Positions 1 to 12,400 of a stretch of 64,000 nt of DNA are shown here, piece by piece (positions within the stretch are counted from its first letter, which is position 1; each line of letters begins with the position of its first letter). Source of the stretch: Gordionus sp. m RMFG-2023 (taxonomy: Eukaryota; Nematomorpha; Gordioida; Chordodea; Parachordodidae). The notes under the pieces were generated by a model, which ran no database searches, had not been told where the DNA came from, and saw nothing but the letters and a program-made list of their open reading frames with translations. The stretch covers positions 39,657,366 through 39,721,365 of the forward strand of contig NC_088777.1 of assembly GCF_954871325.1 (NCBI RefSeq), written 5' to 3'. Made by a program: the position numbers and the translations under genes.

Positions 1-420
1 GATGTGTGATTAATGGGTAATGGGTAGATAGTGGCTCCTCAATATGCTGTGTCAGGGATTTTTGCTGGTAGGATCGGGGATTTGTAGGGTAGTAAAGGCT
101 GACAGAAAGTCTAGCTAGTGTTTTACAGAAGAATAATTATTTAACAAGGAATTCAAGTTTTTGGACAGGTGTTTGGCAACTTGAAGCTTTGCCCTTTCGT
201 GAAATGACAAATGGTTTTGGTGCTAAAAAATATTTCTACATCTGCAGAGTAGGTGGGATCAAATATCAAAAAAAACATTTGCGCCAATAGAGATAGGGAC
301 TGTTTGACCAGTAAGCACATCAGAGAATAATTGGGAATGGTGAATATGGGTTGTTTAGTTGTATTGAGGGCAAGGGCATAAAAGATTGGGTCCCAATTTC
401 ATTTGTTATAAAAAGAAGTA
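1..420. other. No gene seen (left edge)
   Basis: No open frame of useful length is visible. It may be the decayed upstream part of the hAT remnant that follows, but no transposase motif can be read in it. Confidence 0.3.
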
Positions 421-975
421 TACATGATTTATTTCAAACCGACTAACGTTTTTGCCTACCACTTGATAAAGCCTTTGAAATTTGTTAATAAGAGATTTGG
501 AAATATTTTTAATTTTAATTATGAAAATGAAATGGCTTTTTTCGCCACCATTTTGAATCCTCATTTTCAAATTAGATGGGTTGATTATGGTAAAAAAAAT
601 ATTTGCAAAATTGCTTGATGAAGCACGTGTTATTTTTAAGGACAGGGATAATGCATTTGACCAGTCTACAAATTCATCCTCTTTCATTGAAAAGGATTAT
701 TATTTTTGTTATAAATATTACACCTTCTAAAAATAATGAGGCTACTTAAATTAAACTTGAAATATTTAATTATATTAAAGACGGTTATCTTGATACCAGA
801 AACTTACATAAATATAAGCACATTAAAGAAATTTTTTAATATAGCTTATTTTTCCCACTTCAGCCCCAGTTAAACGGCTATTTAGATTTACAAATCTTGT
901 AAATAGAACAAACATGCATAGATTGTCAGATAAATTATTTGAGAAATTAATAAAAATAATAACTTACAAAATTTC
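421..975 (+). pseudogene. hAT-family transposase remnant, C-terminal part
   Basis: The open frame at 424-618 has the pattern AFFATILNPHFQIRW, which matches the 'ATLLDPRFKLKW' signature of hAT transposases. The reading then shifts by one base near 610 and continues to a stop near 728. A third piece near 860-970 reads FPTSAPVKRLF followed by basic residues, which resembles the hAT C-terminal dimerisation region ('TSAPSERVFS'). At least one frameshift and several stops separate the pieces, so it cannot make a working transposase. Terminal repeats were not found, and the left end may lie outside the window. Confidence 0.7.
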
Positions 976-1752
976 AATGTCGTTTTAATATTTTTTTTTT
1001 ATAGAGTTAACATATTGTCCTAATACATTACTTTTACAAAATTTACTGACAAAATTTTTTCATATAAAATAATAATTGTAATGTACTACATTATACCCTA
1101 TATAAAAATATATTAAATGAAATGAATATAAATAAATAAAGTGTTTTGTTTAGCCTTATACCATAATTTTTACACAATGCCCAAAAATATAAGGTTTCCC
1201 ATCATGTCAATTTTTTTAACTATTATTTGAAGTAACTGGATCTACAGCTACCTTTTTCAATTTTTTATCAAGCATCCATATCTTGTATCTTATTAAATAT
1301 TCTGAAAAAGTATCATATCTGTATTTATTTATATTAAAAAGTAATTATATCGGTATCTATACACTTTAAAAAAATTGTCCATCCCTTTATATTAGTAAAG
1401 TTGGACAGATTCTTGAAAATTATCTAGCGGCATATATATACAAATTAAATAATATATGTTTGCCTTAGTTACATAGAAGTATCTTATTAAAAATATCACA
1501 AAAATACAAGTTATAAAATTGCACATCTTATTAAATCAGAGTATCTTAAAAAGAAAATACTTTTTATAAAAAAAGATTCCATTATTTCCGCAAAATAGAC
1601 TGAAATCAAGAAAAAATTAAGAAAAACTGTCCAACCCGTGGTTCACTAAAAATTGATATCATCTTTCTCACCCAGCTTCTATAAGGAACTGTGTGTAACC
1701 CAACAATAGGAATTGAAAGAAATATATCAATAACAGAAGTAATTTTGAGAAC
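976..1752. other. AT-rich stretch, no gene seen
   Basis: Mostly A/T runs with stops in all frames. No motif, terminal repeat or RNA gene was recognised. If the sif-like gene continues leftward this is intron. Confidence 0.4.
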
Positions 1753-1884
1753 CATATTTCATGTTGACTGTTTCAACAAGCTGTAAAGTAAATTTTAAGT
1801 AAATGACACCAAATTCTGTAGTTTCGTCTTCCAGAGGCACTATACCAAAAATTTTCAAATTCTGTATGGATATTTTTAAACCGT
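1727..1884 (-). CDS. Candidate exon of unknown identity
   Basis: Read on the minus strand, a good acceptor (TTTTAG before 1884) opens a frame with mixed, protein-like composition (GLKISIQNLKIFGIVPLED and onward). A possible donor lies at 1752-1751, otherwise the frame closes with a stop near 1727. It lies downstream of the sif-like PDZ exon on the same strand, so it might be a later exon of that gene. However, it matches nothing I know between PDZ and DH in that family. It could be a chance open frame or part of a mobile element. Confidence 0.2.
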
Positions 1885-1935
1885 CTAAAACACAGCAAAG
1901 CAAACACATAATATTTATATGATATCAAATTAAGA

Positions 1936-2504
1936 GAGGCTGTAGATAAGTCGCCCTCGGGGTTGACTGGCCATCCCCTATTGGGCTATTGTGTCTAAAA
2001 ATTTTGTCAAAAATGCATAGCTATGACATATTCGATATAATAAAAAAAAAATTCCAAAATGTTTTTAGTACCGAGCACCAAATATAAAATATTTGTATAA
2101 TTATAATTTAAATTTATAAAATAACACATTATTAATTTAAAACCACGGGCCTGAACAAAAGCAACTCTCGTTATCGTTTGGAACTCGGGTTCAGATAAAA
2201 ATAATAGTTTGCTTGGTTGGATAAGTCTATGAATATATTATTCTTTATAGTTCATATTTAAAGATAAATTGTAAAATAGTGTGGCCAATCAAACGGCCAA
2301 GCAGACACTGGTGTTGACTGGCCATAGCGACTTTCACTCAAAAGGATTGGCTAAAAAACTGTTAGAGATTAGCTTTGAATTTAATTTTATTTTGTAGATT
2401 AATGTTTTGGGCTACACATATATAAAAATTTATTTAATTATATAAGCAGCTTTTAAATCTGTTAGCTGCCTCTAGCAAATATATGGCTACTTATCCCCAG
2501 TCTC
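1936..2504. mobile_element. MITE-like element with imperfect inverted ends
   Basis: The left end reads GAGGCTGTAGATAAGTCGCC. The reverse complement of the right end reads GAGACTGGGGATAAGTAGCC, which gives 16 of 20 matches. The motif TTGACTGGCCAT occurs in direct orientation near each end (about 1963 and 2314). No convincing target duplication is visible and no coding sequence is present. The inverted ends could be coincidental, but both lie in the only GC-richer spots of the area. Confidence 0.4.
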
Positions 2505-3437
2505 AGAATAGACACCATTATAATTTGCTTTAAATGAATAATCAAAAAATCGAAATACCACAAATATTTATATTTTTATCCAAAGGGCAATCCAAAATTG
2601 GATGAAATTTAAATAAATATTCCACCCTATAAAATACAATGATTATTATTTTAATACAATGATGATTAATTTAATAAATGATTATTATTTTAATACAATG
2701 ATTAATTAATATATGGAACAATCATAAAATTGATTTATCTAATTTACACACAACAAAAAAGTATAAAATATTTTAAAATATAGAGATAGGAAAAAAAGAA
2801 AAACAATGCAAATAATGTAAGAATCCACGAAAAAAATGTTAAAAATGAATATTAAATTTTTTAAGCAAAAATATACAAAGTATTTTTATAAAGGAAATGA
2901 ACAAAAGTAAGATTCTACAGATTTAAGTATCTTATTAAAATGATCAAAAAGATACTAAGTACAAGGTGCAAAAGGATCTATTATTGTAGATATAAGTAAA
3001 CGTCATACTGCCCATCTCTGTTTAGACGTAATCTAGTTAAGATACCTTACATATTTCTTATACATTATGGGCTCTCACGAAAAATTAAAAAAAGTGACCT
3101 CCGTTTACAATAAGCCTTCTTGGTTGGTAAAAAATATATAAATGTTTAAAATTTAAGAATAGAAAAACCAAGCAAGAACTTCGGTGGTTGAATAAATTTA
3201 TTAGAAGCTAATTGGTTGTGACTATTCTTAGAAGACCAGGAAAATTTTATAAAATATTTCCAAAAAAATTTAAATGATTAATTATGAGATGAGAGTATTT
3301 GTGACTTTCTCCCTTGTGTAAATGAAAACAGAAATCAATCACACATAATATACAATATATATATATGTCTTCTATAAAATATATAACCTATCAATTGAAT
3401 TTTCTAAATAACTCTATCAATTAAAAAATCTTACTAC
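2505..3437. other. No gene seen; presumed intron or flank of sif-like gene
   Basis: AT-rich with short near-duplicate phrases (TTATTTTAATACAATGAT occurs twice near 2645-2705). I looked here on the minus strand for the rest of the PDZ domain and for a DH domain and recognised neither. Confidence 0.35.
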
Positions 3438-3485
3438 CTGGTGGTCTACATAAAGTAAACATAAATGAAGAACCGTCAGTGAATT
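3438..3485 (-). CDS. sif: sif-like gene, possible exon at PDZ C-terminal edge
   Basis: An acceptor (GCATAG) and a donor (CCAG|GTAGTAAG) bound 48 bp. Its frame and phase follow directly from the PDZ exon across an 82-bp intron. The peptide FTDGSSFMFTLCRPP could be the last strand of a PDZ domain. The stretch that normally carries the KGDEI.VING motif (about 30 residues) is absent and no exon for it fits in the intron. Either this is not an exon, or the PDZ domain is shortened. Confidence 0.3.
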
Positions 3486-6400
3486 CTATGCAATTTTACT
3501 GGGAATGCTTTTTTAAAGAAATTACATAGAATTTTTTTAAAGAAATGTCGTGTAATAGAAAATCTAACCTTTTTGATAACCGATACTATCTTTATTGACC
3601 TCAGCGATATAAACGACTAGTTCATCAGGTTTGTGTATTTTCGAACAAATTTCGGCTTGTATACTGAATCCAAATTTTTGCATTGTTGAGGAGCGGAGAA
3701 GCTCAACGTTAAAGACACTTTTCGGGCATAAATCTATTCCTATAATTGACTAAACATAAACAGGCAATTAGTTCCCTTTTATTAAATATTTTATTGATAA
3801 TCTACCACCTTATATATTATCTTAAGATACTAATTAACAAATAAAGTTGTGGAAATAAATAATAATGTCTATTTTTTATGACAATATATTATTATTATAC
3901 TATCTATAGGTACTATTAATTAGTGATCTGCATCGGGCCTAATTTTTCAAGCCCGGCCTGAATATTTTTCAAAACAGTTTTACCCGACCCGAACCCCAAA
4001 TTTTTTTTAAAAAGTTTTGGCGGCCCGGCCCGAACCCGATTTTTTTTTAAAAAAAATGGCTTTTGCAGATCTCTACTATTAATATTAAATCTGTTTATTT
4101 AATAACAGATTCAAGTTTCATCAAGATATAATGAATTTAAAAATGTTATATGTACGTCAAAAATATGCAAGTTTGGAAACTTATAATATGAGATTTTGAA
4201 GTCACACCCACCCCCTCCCTCATCCTCTGTCTTTTTTAAACAAGTTTAATATTATAAATGAATGAGAACGTCTATCCTTGTATATAATAATTAAAATTAT
4301 TTACATTTTCATGAACATATGTGTGGAGATCGGGCACCGTGTATTTCCCATTTGGTGATGCGTGCTTGAATTTAAAAAAATATTCACTCGGGTTGTATCG
4401 TATTTTGTAACATACAGTGAGAAGAAGGTCTTCAATAGTCATACGTTCATTCAGTGACATAACTAATTTCTTTTTTATATAATATAATAAAAGTTAGAAG
4501 GAATTAGAAAAAGAGAGGGGAAGGTAATATTATTGTCATAGGCTTATGGGACATAGAAGTACCTGTATATAAAAATACATTCTCAAAAGGTTAAACCAAT
4601 TTTAAACACAAATATGCTGTTGTTGAGATATATAAATATTCAACTGTCTCAAATTCGTGGAATATTTTCCTAAAGAATCCAATGATAATAGCATGCAAGA
4701 TTGTATTTATCATAAAATTATATGAAAAAAAACAGTTTATAATAATATTCACATAATAAAGTCTTCGAAATTATAAAGATCTAAAAAAATAGGTTCGATG
4801 TAGAGTTCTAGTATATATAATTGACGAATTCAGGGGAGTAGATAAGCAGAATATTTTCCCTATCTTAGAAAATTTACCAGTTTTTGTAAATATAACTTTA
4901 AGCTAATAAAAGATTTCCTTCTACACTTCTCGTCCTCCTTCATCTCTTAAAATGAATACAGTATTGTCAATATTCTCTAAAAAAGGAGTAGAAATTAATA
5001 ATTATTTTAAATAATGACTATAATTAAATTTTGAGGGAAAAAGCCACATCCGTTTAAAAGGCAGAGATGACACATTTAAGTAAAACTTATGTTTAAAAAA
5101 AAATTATTCTATTAAGTTAATATTTTTACTTCGTTTCTCGGTAAATTGATCTTAATGACTTTATCCTCAAAATTCACAGTCCCGTTTGGTGTAACAATAA
5201 CGTTTTCATCTACATTGCTATCCAGTAACGAGTTTACGCAAGAATTCATTAAATTCTCTACAGATTTCTTTGAGTTTTTAGGACCACTTTTATGAATTAA
5301 ATTTAAATATATAATAAGATTACTATAATCGTAATCGTAATCGTAATAACACTATTCAGCACAATTCTCTTAAATTCTAAATTATCCCAGCAATTTGTTT
5401 CCCTTACGGCATGTTTCTAAAAAGAATTATATTAGGTTCCCTATAATAAAAATATTAAGAATTAATTATTATCATAGGATTTTAATTCCATTTTTAGTTG
5501 AAAATAAGTTAGTAGCATAATCTTAACCTTTGGGGGACCTTTCTTCCTCTTTTAAATTAAAAAATACATTAGTATAATGTTAAACATAGTAAACGACAAC
5601 CGATCAAAATTTTTTAAAAATAATTTTGAAACTTGGTCGGGGTGTTCGGTTGGGACAAATATTCCTTGATATTGTGATGAGATTGCGAAATATGATTCGA
5701 GAGAGAATTTTTAAAGTGAGCTTTAGACGAGCCAGGTGACATTATTCGTTTTAAATTTTTTTCGACATCGGAGTTGGACTCATTCGATTTGGCGTCCATG
5801 AAAGTGGTAGACGTTGAAAAATACGCTCCCAACTTCCTGTTGTAATCATTTGTTGAACAATTATAGGATTGCATTCGGATGGAAACGTGGGCGTGGAAGG
5901 AGGATACCGTGTTGGAGATATTCATTTTAGATAGATACGATTTCATAGATTTCGAACTATAAACCATCAATGACTTTTAAATTTCGAGGATAATTAATTT
6001 AAAAAAATTATGTAATATATTAGTCATATTTTTATTCGAAGATGCATAATCATATCTAATTTAAATGCTGTCAACATTTTAAAAAATAGCACGCTATAGC
6101 GACAACTACTTTCTCCCCACAAAATAGCCTACCTACTCAACAACAGCAAAATAGTGAGTGAAGCTATCATTTCTAATATGTATCGTTGCTACTTTAAAAA
6201 ATTATGCCTAATTTTTTTTTTCTTAGGAGCTAATATATATTGCAGTCCCATCTATATCTATTTTATTTAAATAATAGTATAAAATAGATCTCTATTAAAA
6301 TTTAAAATATAAACATTAATTTTACACATAATAAAAAATTTCATATTAAAATATTAAATTTTATATTTAATTTTAATTAGTTCATTTTGTATTTGGCTTT

Positions 6401-9400
6401 TAAGAGAAAATATCGCTCGAAGTTTTTATTTATGAACACATTTTCCCGCTAAAAACAACCTTCTCTAAATGGGGAAGTCTCAACGGAATAACTGGATGAG
6501 AGAGAGATTGTATATTTTATAAAAATGGGGGTTTTAAAGGCGAAAACTCTTTATACAAGTTCTGAAATTGATGATATCACATAAATTCCTTATATAATCA
6601 TTATTTATAATTATATTTTGATATTATTATCCTCATCAAAAATATCATCAGAAGATGCTTATAACGCGAAATGTTCTCATTTGTTAGGTGATTTTGTTTT
6701 TAATGTTGAAACTATGGTGAAACAGCTTGTGATTCAATTTAAGGATTAGCGTATATTTTATTATAGCATTCCTGTCTAATTTTAACCATTTTATTTATTC
6801 AAATTATAAAATAATTTATATTCATCATTTTAAAATTTTGATTAATTTTTTTTGAGGTAGCTAAATAAATAGCGCGTTTTAGCTACTCAAACTTTAAAAA
6901 ATTAATGGGCCTATTAATTAGTTACTATTTTGTAAGTGGCCTCGCTACCGACTGCTACTCAAAAAATGTATAGCCGCTTCTGTAACAGATTGGTAATTTA
7001 ATAATTTCTGATATGTTATTTAAGTGCTTAAACTTAATATATTTCTTTTACAAAAGTTGAAATATAAAAATTCGCATGACCAAATCTATTCCGACATAGG
7101 CATTAAATTGATTTTGACAATGAACTTTAAATATATACACTTAAATAGTCATGTTCATAGGCGTAGCGAATATTTTCCCCGAGAGGTACTTTGGGGGTAG
7201 CTTTCCTTCTTAAATTGTAATGGAGGGCTTAAAACCAACTTATTGCAGGCCTTTTAGAATTAAGAACGTGGTTATCTGGTAAATGTTGCGCGTTAACAAT
7301 ATAATTTTATTTTATAAGATTAAATCAATTGTATCATTGGATAGCATCATCATTTAACTACAAAATAAAATAAAACGCGGTTTTCTACCTTCTAAAGCAA
7401 AAGCTGTGGTTTTTACTATTTACCAACCACCCTGGGTAAGAAGGCAAGCCCTTTAGATAAAATAACAAATATCCAAATTTAACACACAAAACATCATTTT
7501 CATTGTTATAATTAAAACAAATTATAAATATTTAAAAAAAATAGTCTTCATAATTAAGGCATACATAAAATAGCTCATTACTGGAAAAATAGAGTATGCC
7601 CATTCAGGACAATTAGTGCATTATAACAAATCTTCACGCTTTTAACTGTTATTCTAATTTAGGTAGCACACTTCCAATCCTTTTTTTTAAAACTGTTTTA
7701 CATTTTAATGATAAGAAATTATATGAGATGCAGTTATAATATTTTACAATTTTTTCCACTTTTTTTGTCTATTGGGATATAGGCCAAAGCCAATTTACTT
7801 TCCTAAAAAAATTTAACCCCTTCTTTGCCATCTACCCTCCTGAAAAAATTTTTGACCCCATACCCTCTAAATATTCTTTAGCAAAAATAAAATCTAAATC
7901 ATTCAAATTAGCTATGCAAACCATATATCATCCATCCCTATTTCCTCCTCTCTCTCTTCCGCTCTTATAATATTTTAATAACAATCTTGGGTCATACCCC
8001 CCCCCACCCTTATGATAGAAGTATCTGTTCATAATTAAATAATAAGTCGGCTATAGATTCATCAGCTGTTCCAAGACTCACGTCAGCTTGGGCATCATCA
8101 CGAATAAGGTCATCCAAAATGGTGTCATCTCTTTCGGCAGAAATAATAGGTTTTAGTGGTAGATTCCAAGTCAGGTTAAAATATTTTGTGGGGTCGTTGC
8201 CTCGGGAAATTCTCGCTTCACAATTTCCCATTTAATCCTTGCTGTATAGCTTCAGCGGTATTGAGTTAAATTGCTCCAGCAATTTTTGTAAAAAATCTAG
8301 GAACTCCGACCAAGTTTGAATACATCGCATTTTTTTAAAAAATATTCGAAAGAGTATTTTTGTCTTAAAAAATAGTTGTTTTTAAAGGTAACGAGTAACA
8401 CGTTTCTTTTTTTTTTGAGCAACGGTAACACAAAAGGTTACTAAAAAAATTTTAAAATGGAAAAATTATGTTTTATTATAAAATATATCTTTTTAAATAA
8501 TTAAGCCGAGTTTTTAATTCAGATCAGCCACCAAAGTTTTTCATTTTTATTTTATTTATTACATTTTGTTGTTGATTTTTTTTCTCGTATTATTAATATT
8601 TTTTATCACTCTTTATTTATTTTTATTTATTTAAAATGCTATAAAAATATATAAATAATATAAGTTATTTAATTAAAAATATCGACCTATTTGCGTTCCC
8701 AGAAAGGAGTTGTAGTAGTATTGGAATATTTCAAGTTAATTTTTTGTCGTATAAAAAGGAATAGTTAGTCTCTTTAGTGAATTGATTTTGAGACTAAGTC
8801 TAGACTTTGTAAGTGTAGATTTTACCATAATTTAAATATATAAGTCTTAATGTTCAACAGCTCATATCCAAAAAAACATATAAAAGTTTAAATTGTGATA
8901 AAGATAATAAAAAATTGATTTGAATTTTTTTGAAAATAGAGATCATTCTTTAAAAATTTTTTATAAATTCCTTCAATTAATATTTTTATTTATTAAATAT
9001 AATAAAACTCTCCATCCTCTGCGCCAGTTAAACTTGTGTTTCGCATAGTTTGTTGGCTAAGTGCTCTTGTTTATCTGATCAAAATTTTGAAAATCAATTG
9101 CTAATAAATAAAAAATTATACAACACCTTATTTTATAATATATTATTTTTGTATAATTTTATTATCTATGGGAAAAAAAATAAATAAGAGAAAAATTATA
9201 ATAATATTTAATATTTTTTTAAGTAACTCTTTTTTTGAATTAAAGTTTACACCACTATTAAGCATCCATTTTGAATGAGTATGACTCATATTTTTTACTA
9301 CAGTATATTTAGTTGCTCAATGCGGCCAGTGAATTGGACATCATCATTCAATTTCGAAAAACAATCATATTTATTATTCAGTTATTCCAAATGAAATCAT

Positions 9401-12400
9401 AAAAAGTTAAAAGAATAAAAATATACAACTATTTTTTACTTTGGGATTTGGAAGCTCGGAATTTAGAAGGGAAGCTTTATAACTTTGGTATCTATATTTT
9501 TCCAAGGCCATCTCTTCAATCCTGAACTCCCATTTCTTTATTTGCTTCAGTATCGCTTGTCTATTATTGGAATCAGAAACTATTGTTAATTGAGCTTCCC
9601 CCATATTTTTCATTCTTGTATCCTTTATAAATAAATTATTTTATATTATTTTATTCTTAAGTTATTACTTTCGCTGATAAGATTTTATTCTACACATAAA
9701 TAATATCTACGTAAGTTAGTATCGAGTGTCTAACCACAATGATTATGCATCTTTTTAAAAATTGGCATTTTTTTTATATAATTGAAATCTTCTGAAACGT
9801 AACTATAACAGATTTCCTATTCAAAAAGCGAAATTTTTTTGAAATTACAAAGAGAAAATGTCCCACTAGAAAAAAATTAATGAATTCACTTGAGTGAATG
9901 TAAATCAAGACTATACTATAAATTCGAATTTAAAATAATAAACTTATTTAATGCACAAAGTTATGGCGAAAAAAAATTTGGTAAGAAAATATTTGAAATG
10001 CCAAAGAGCCTTTTGTACGGAAGTAAAACAACCAATCTTAAAATGGTCGTATATTATAAGCGAAAGTTGAAATATATTTTTATTCAAATCCAATCGTATA
10101 TTTCTAATTATTTTCATATTTAAAGCTCTAGTATAAATAATAGAAAATACATTAATTTTATACAAGGAAATAAAATAATGAGAATACCATTTCGATATTG
10201 TAATTCAATTTGAAAATTTCATGAGTCAAGATTTTTATAATATTTTCTTTTCCGTGATGCCTGGCTAAGGATGCGGCGCAGGATATATGGATAGCTGAAA
10301 TCCAATTTTCTAACTCAGGATAGGATCCAGCCTTTATCAGTTTTGATAAAAATGATAGAAATAAAAAGGATTTTGAATGTAAATTTAAATAAGTTACTTG
10401 AATAATTAAAATTCAAAGAATTTGTTGACATTGGCAAATTTGGTAAAATATAATTAAAATTATTATGGATTAACGTTAATAAAAAAATACAATGGCTACT
10501 AATCTAATATCTAATATATATAATTGCCGTAATCAAGAAATGAACGTTTTCGTATAACCTTAATGCTAATTTTTATTTTTGGTATCAACTTTCCTATCAT
10601 CTTAATTTTTATTTTTATTTTTGGTATCAACTTTCTTATCATCTTAATGTTAAATAAATCGAAGGAGTCTATATACCTCTAATATTAAATAATTTTTTTT
10701 TAAAAAATAAACTTAAAAAAATTTTTTTTTTATACATCAACGAGATTCAAAACACTGACTTAACGTTCGATAGACAAACTTTCTTTCCAGTCACCTCCCT
10801 TCTATATTAAATTTTGTAATACAATTGTTCTTATATATGAAACTATATTATGATAAAGTAATTTAAATATATCAAAATTTATCTTTTTTATTGGAAGCTC
10901 CAAGATTGGGAAAATAATTTCAAAATTATTATTGGTTGACCAGGTTTGAGAAATTTTTTTAAAAATTATAATGGGTCGGGCTGGGCTTGAAAATATTTTT
11001 ATAATATTTTTTTCAAATATATCAATATTTATCTTTTTTATTGGAAGCTCCAGGATTGGGAAAATAATTTCAAAATTATTATTGGTTGGCCAGGTGTGAG
11101 AAAAATTTTTTTAAAATTATAATGGGTCGGGCTGGGCTTGGAAAATATTTTATTTTTTTCATTTAAGCCTGAAAAAAATTTCAAATTGGCCAGGTTTAAG
11201 AAAAATTTTTTAAAATTATAATGGGTCAGGCTGGGCTTGGAAAATATTTTTGTAAATTATTTTGGGCTACGCTTGGGGAAAATTTTTCAAATTATTATCA
11301 GCTTGGACGCTTGGGAATTTTTTATTAATAACTATGGATCACACATTGACCTAAAATAAATAAACCAAGGCCCATAAAATCGTTGGGGAAAGTTTTTCAA
11401 AATCATCATGGCCTTGGACCTTTCTTGTGAATTTTTTTCAATATTAACTAATAGGCATAGATGATCAGTAATATTTTAACAAATAATATTGATATGGGTA
11501 TCAATTAAAAGCTTTAAAAATATTTTGACTCAAAACATAGCATTTAAACTTAGTTTTAATGGATTGGACCCTGACCTGAAGGTGGGAGGGGGTTATTAAG
11601 AATAAAAATTGGATATTATTTTCAAATAATAGGTAACAACTATCATAAGAGTAAGGAGAAAATTCTCATTTCCCTTCATTTTTGACGGACTCAGCAATGC
11701 TGACTAAAGGGAGCTCTGGTACCTTAGTTATATATTTTTCATTTTGCCCTTCAAGAAAGATGGGTCATCATACTTTTCTCCCTTATTCGATGATAGATGA
11801 ATCAAAAATGAAGAATATCTTATAAGGTGTGATTCACAAATTCCCTCTTTTTCGCCTAAATTTTAATATTTTTATAAAATATATTAATAAAGCATATACC
11901 ATAAACACAAACTAATTACCCCTCAACCCCGTCATTCTTGACGGGTTATTAACTAGTTGTTTTATATTGGCGTATTGCAACTTTATGCTCTGCTCTCAAA
12001 GCCTATTTTTAGTATTTAACCGATAATATTTTCTAAAATTCATTGAAATGGGTTCAAGCTTCATTACCCACCAAAAGTAATGATTAGGGATTAGATCCTC
12101 CACAATCTTGCTCTCACTACCTTTATTTCAAGCAGTTTACTTTCGAAGCCCACAATAACATCCCGCACTTCACAAAATGACTTTTTCTTAAATGATGTTA
12201 TCCTGCTATGGAGGACACGCGTCGATAATGTCCCATTGCCCGAATCCATAGACAGAAGGATTGGGACATGCTAGAGCACGCTTTTAACAGATCGTTCTCA
12301 TTTAATGGATACGGGCATGAATTTATGGAAGTCATTCTTCCAAAAAATCTTCAACTTCAACTAACCAACAATGAGCTAACCCAGGCAATAGGAATCGGCC

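Noticed and set aside
9890-10165. Overlapping frames on both strands just left of the PH1/coiled-coil exon
   Set aside because: Low-complexity AT-rich translations in an intron. The real exon next to them is 10188-10331 in another frame.
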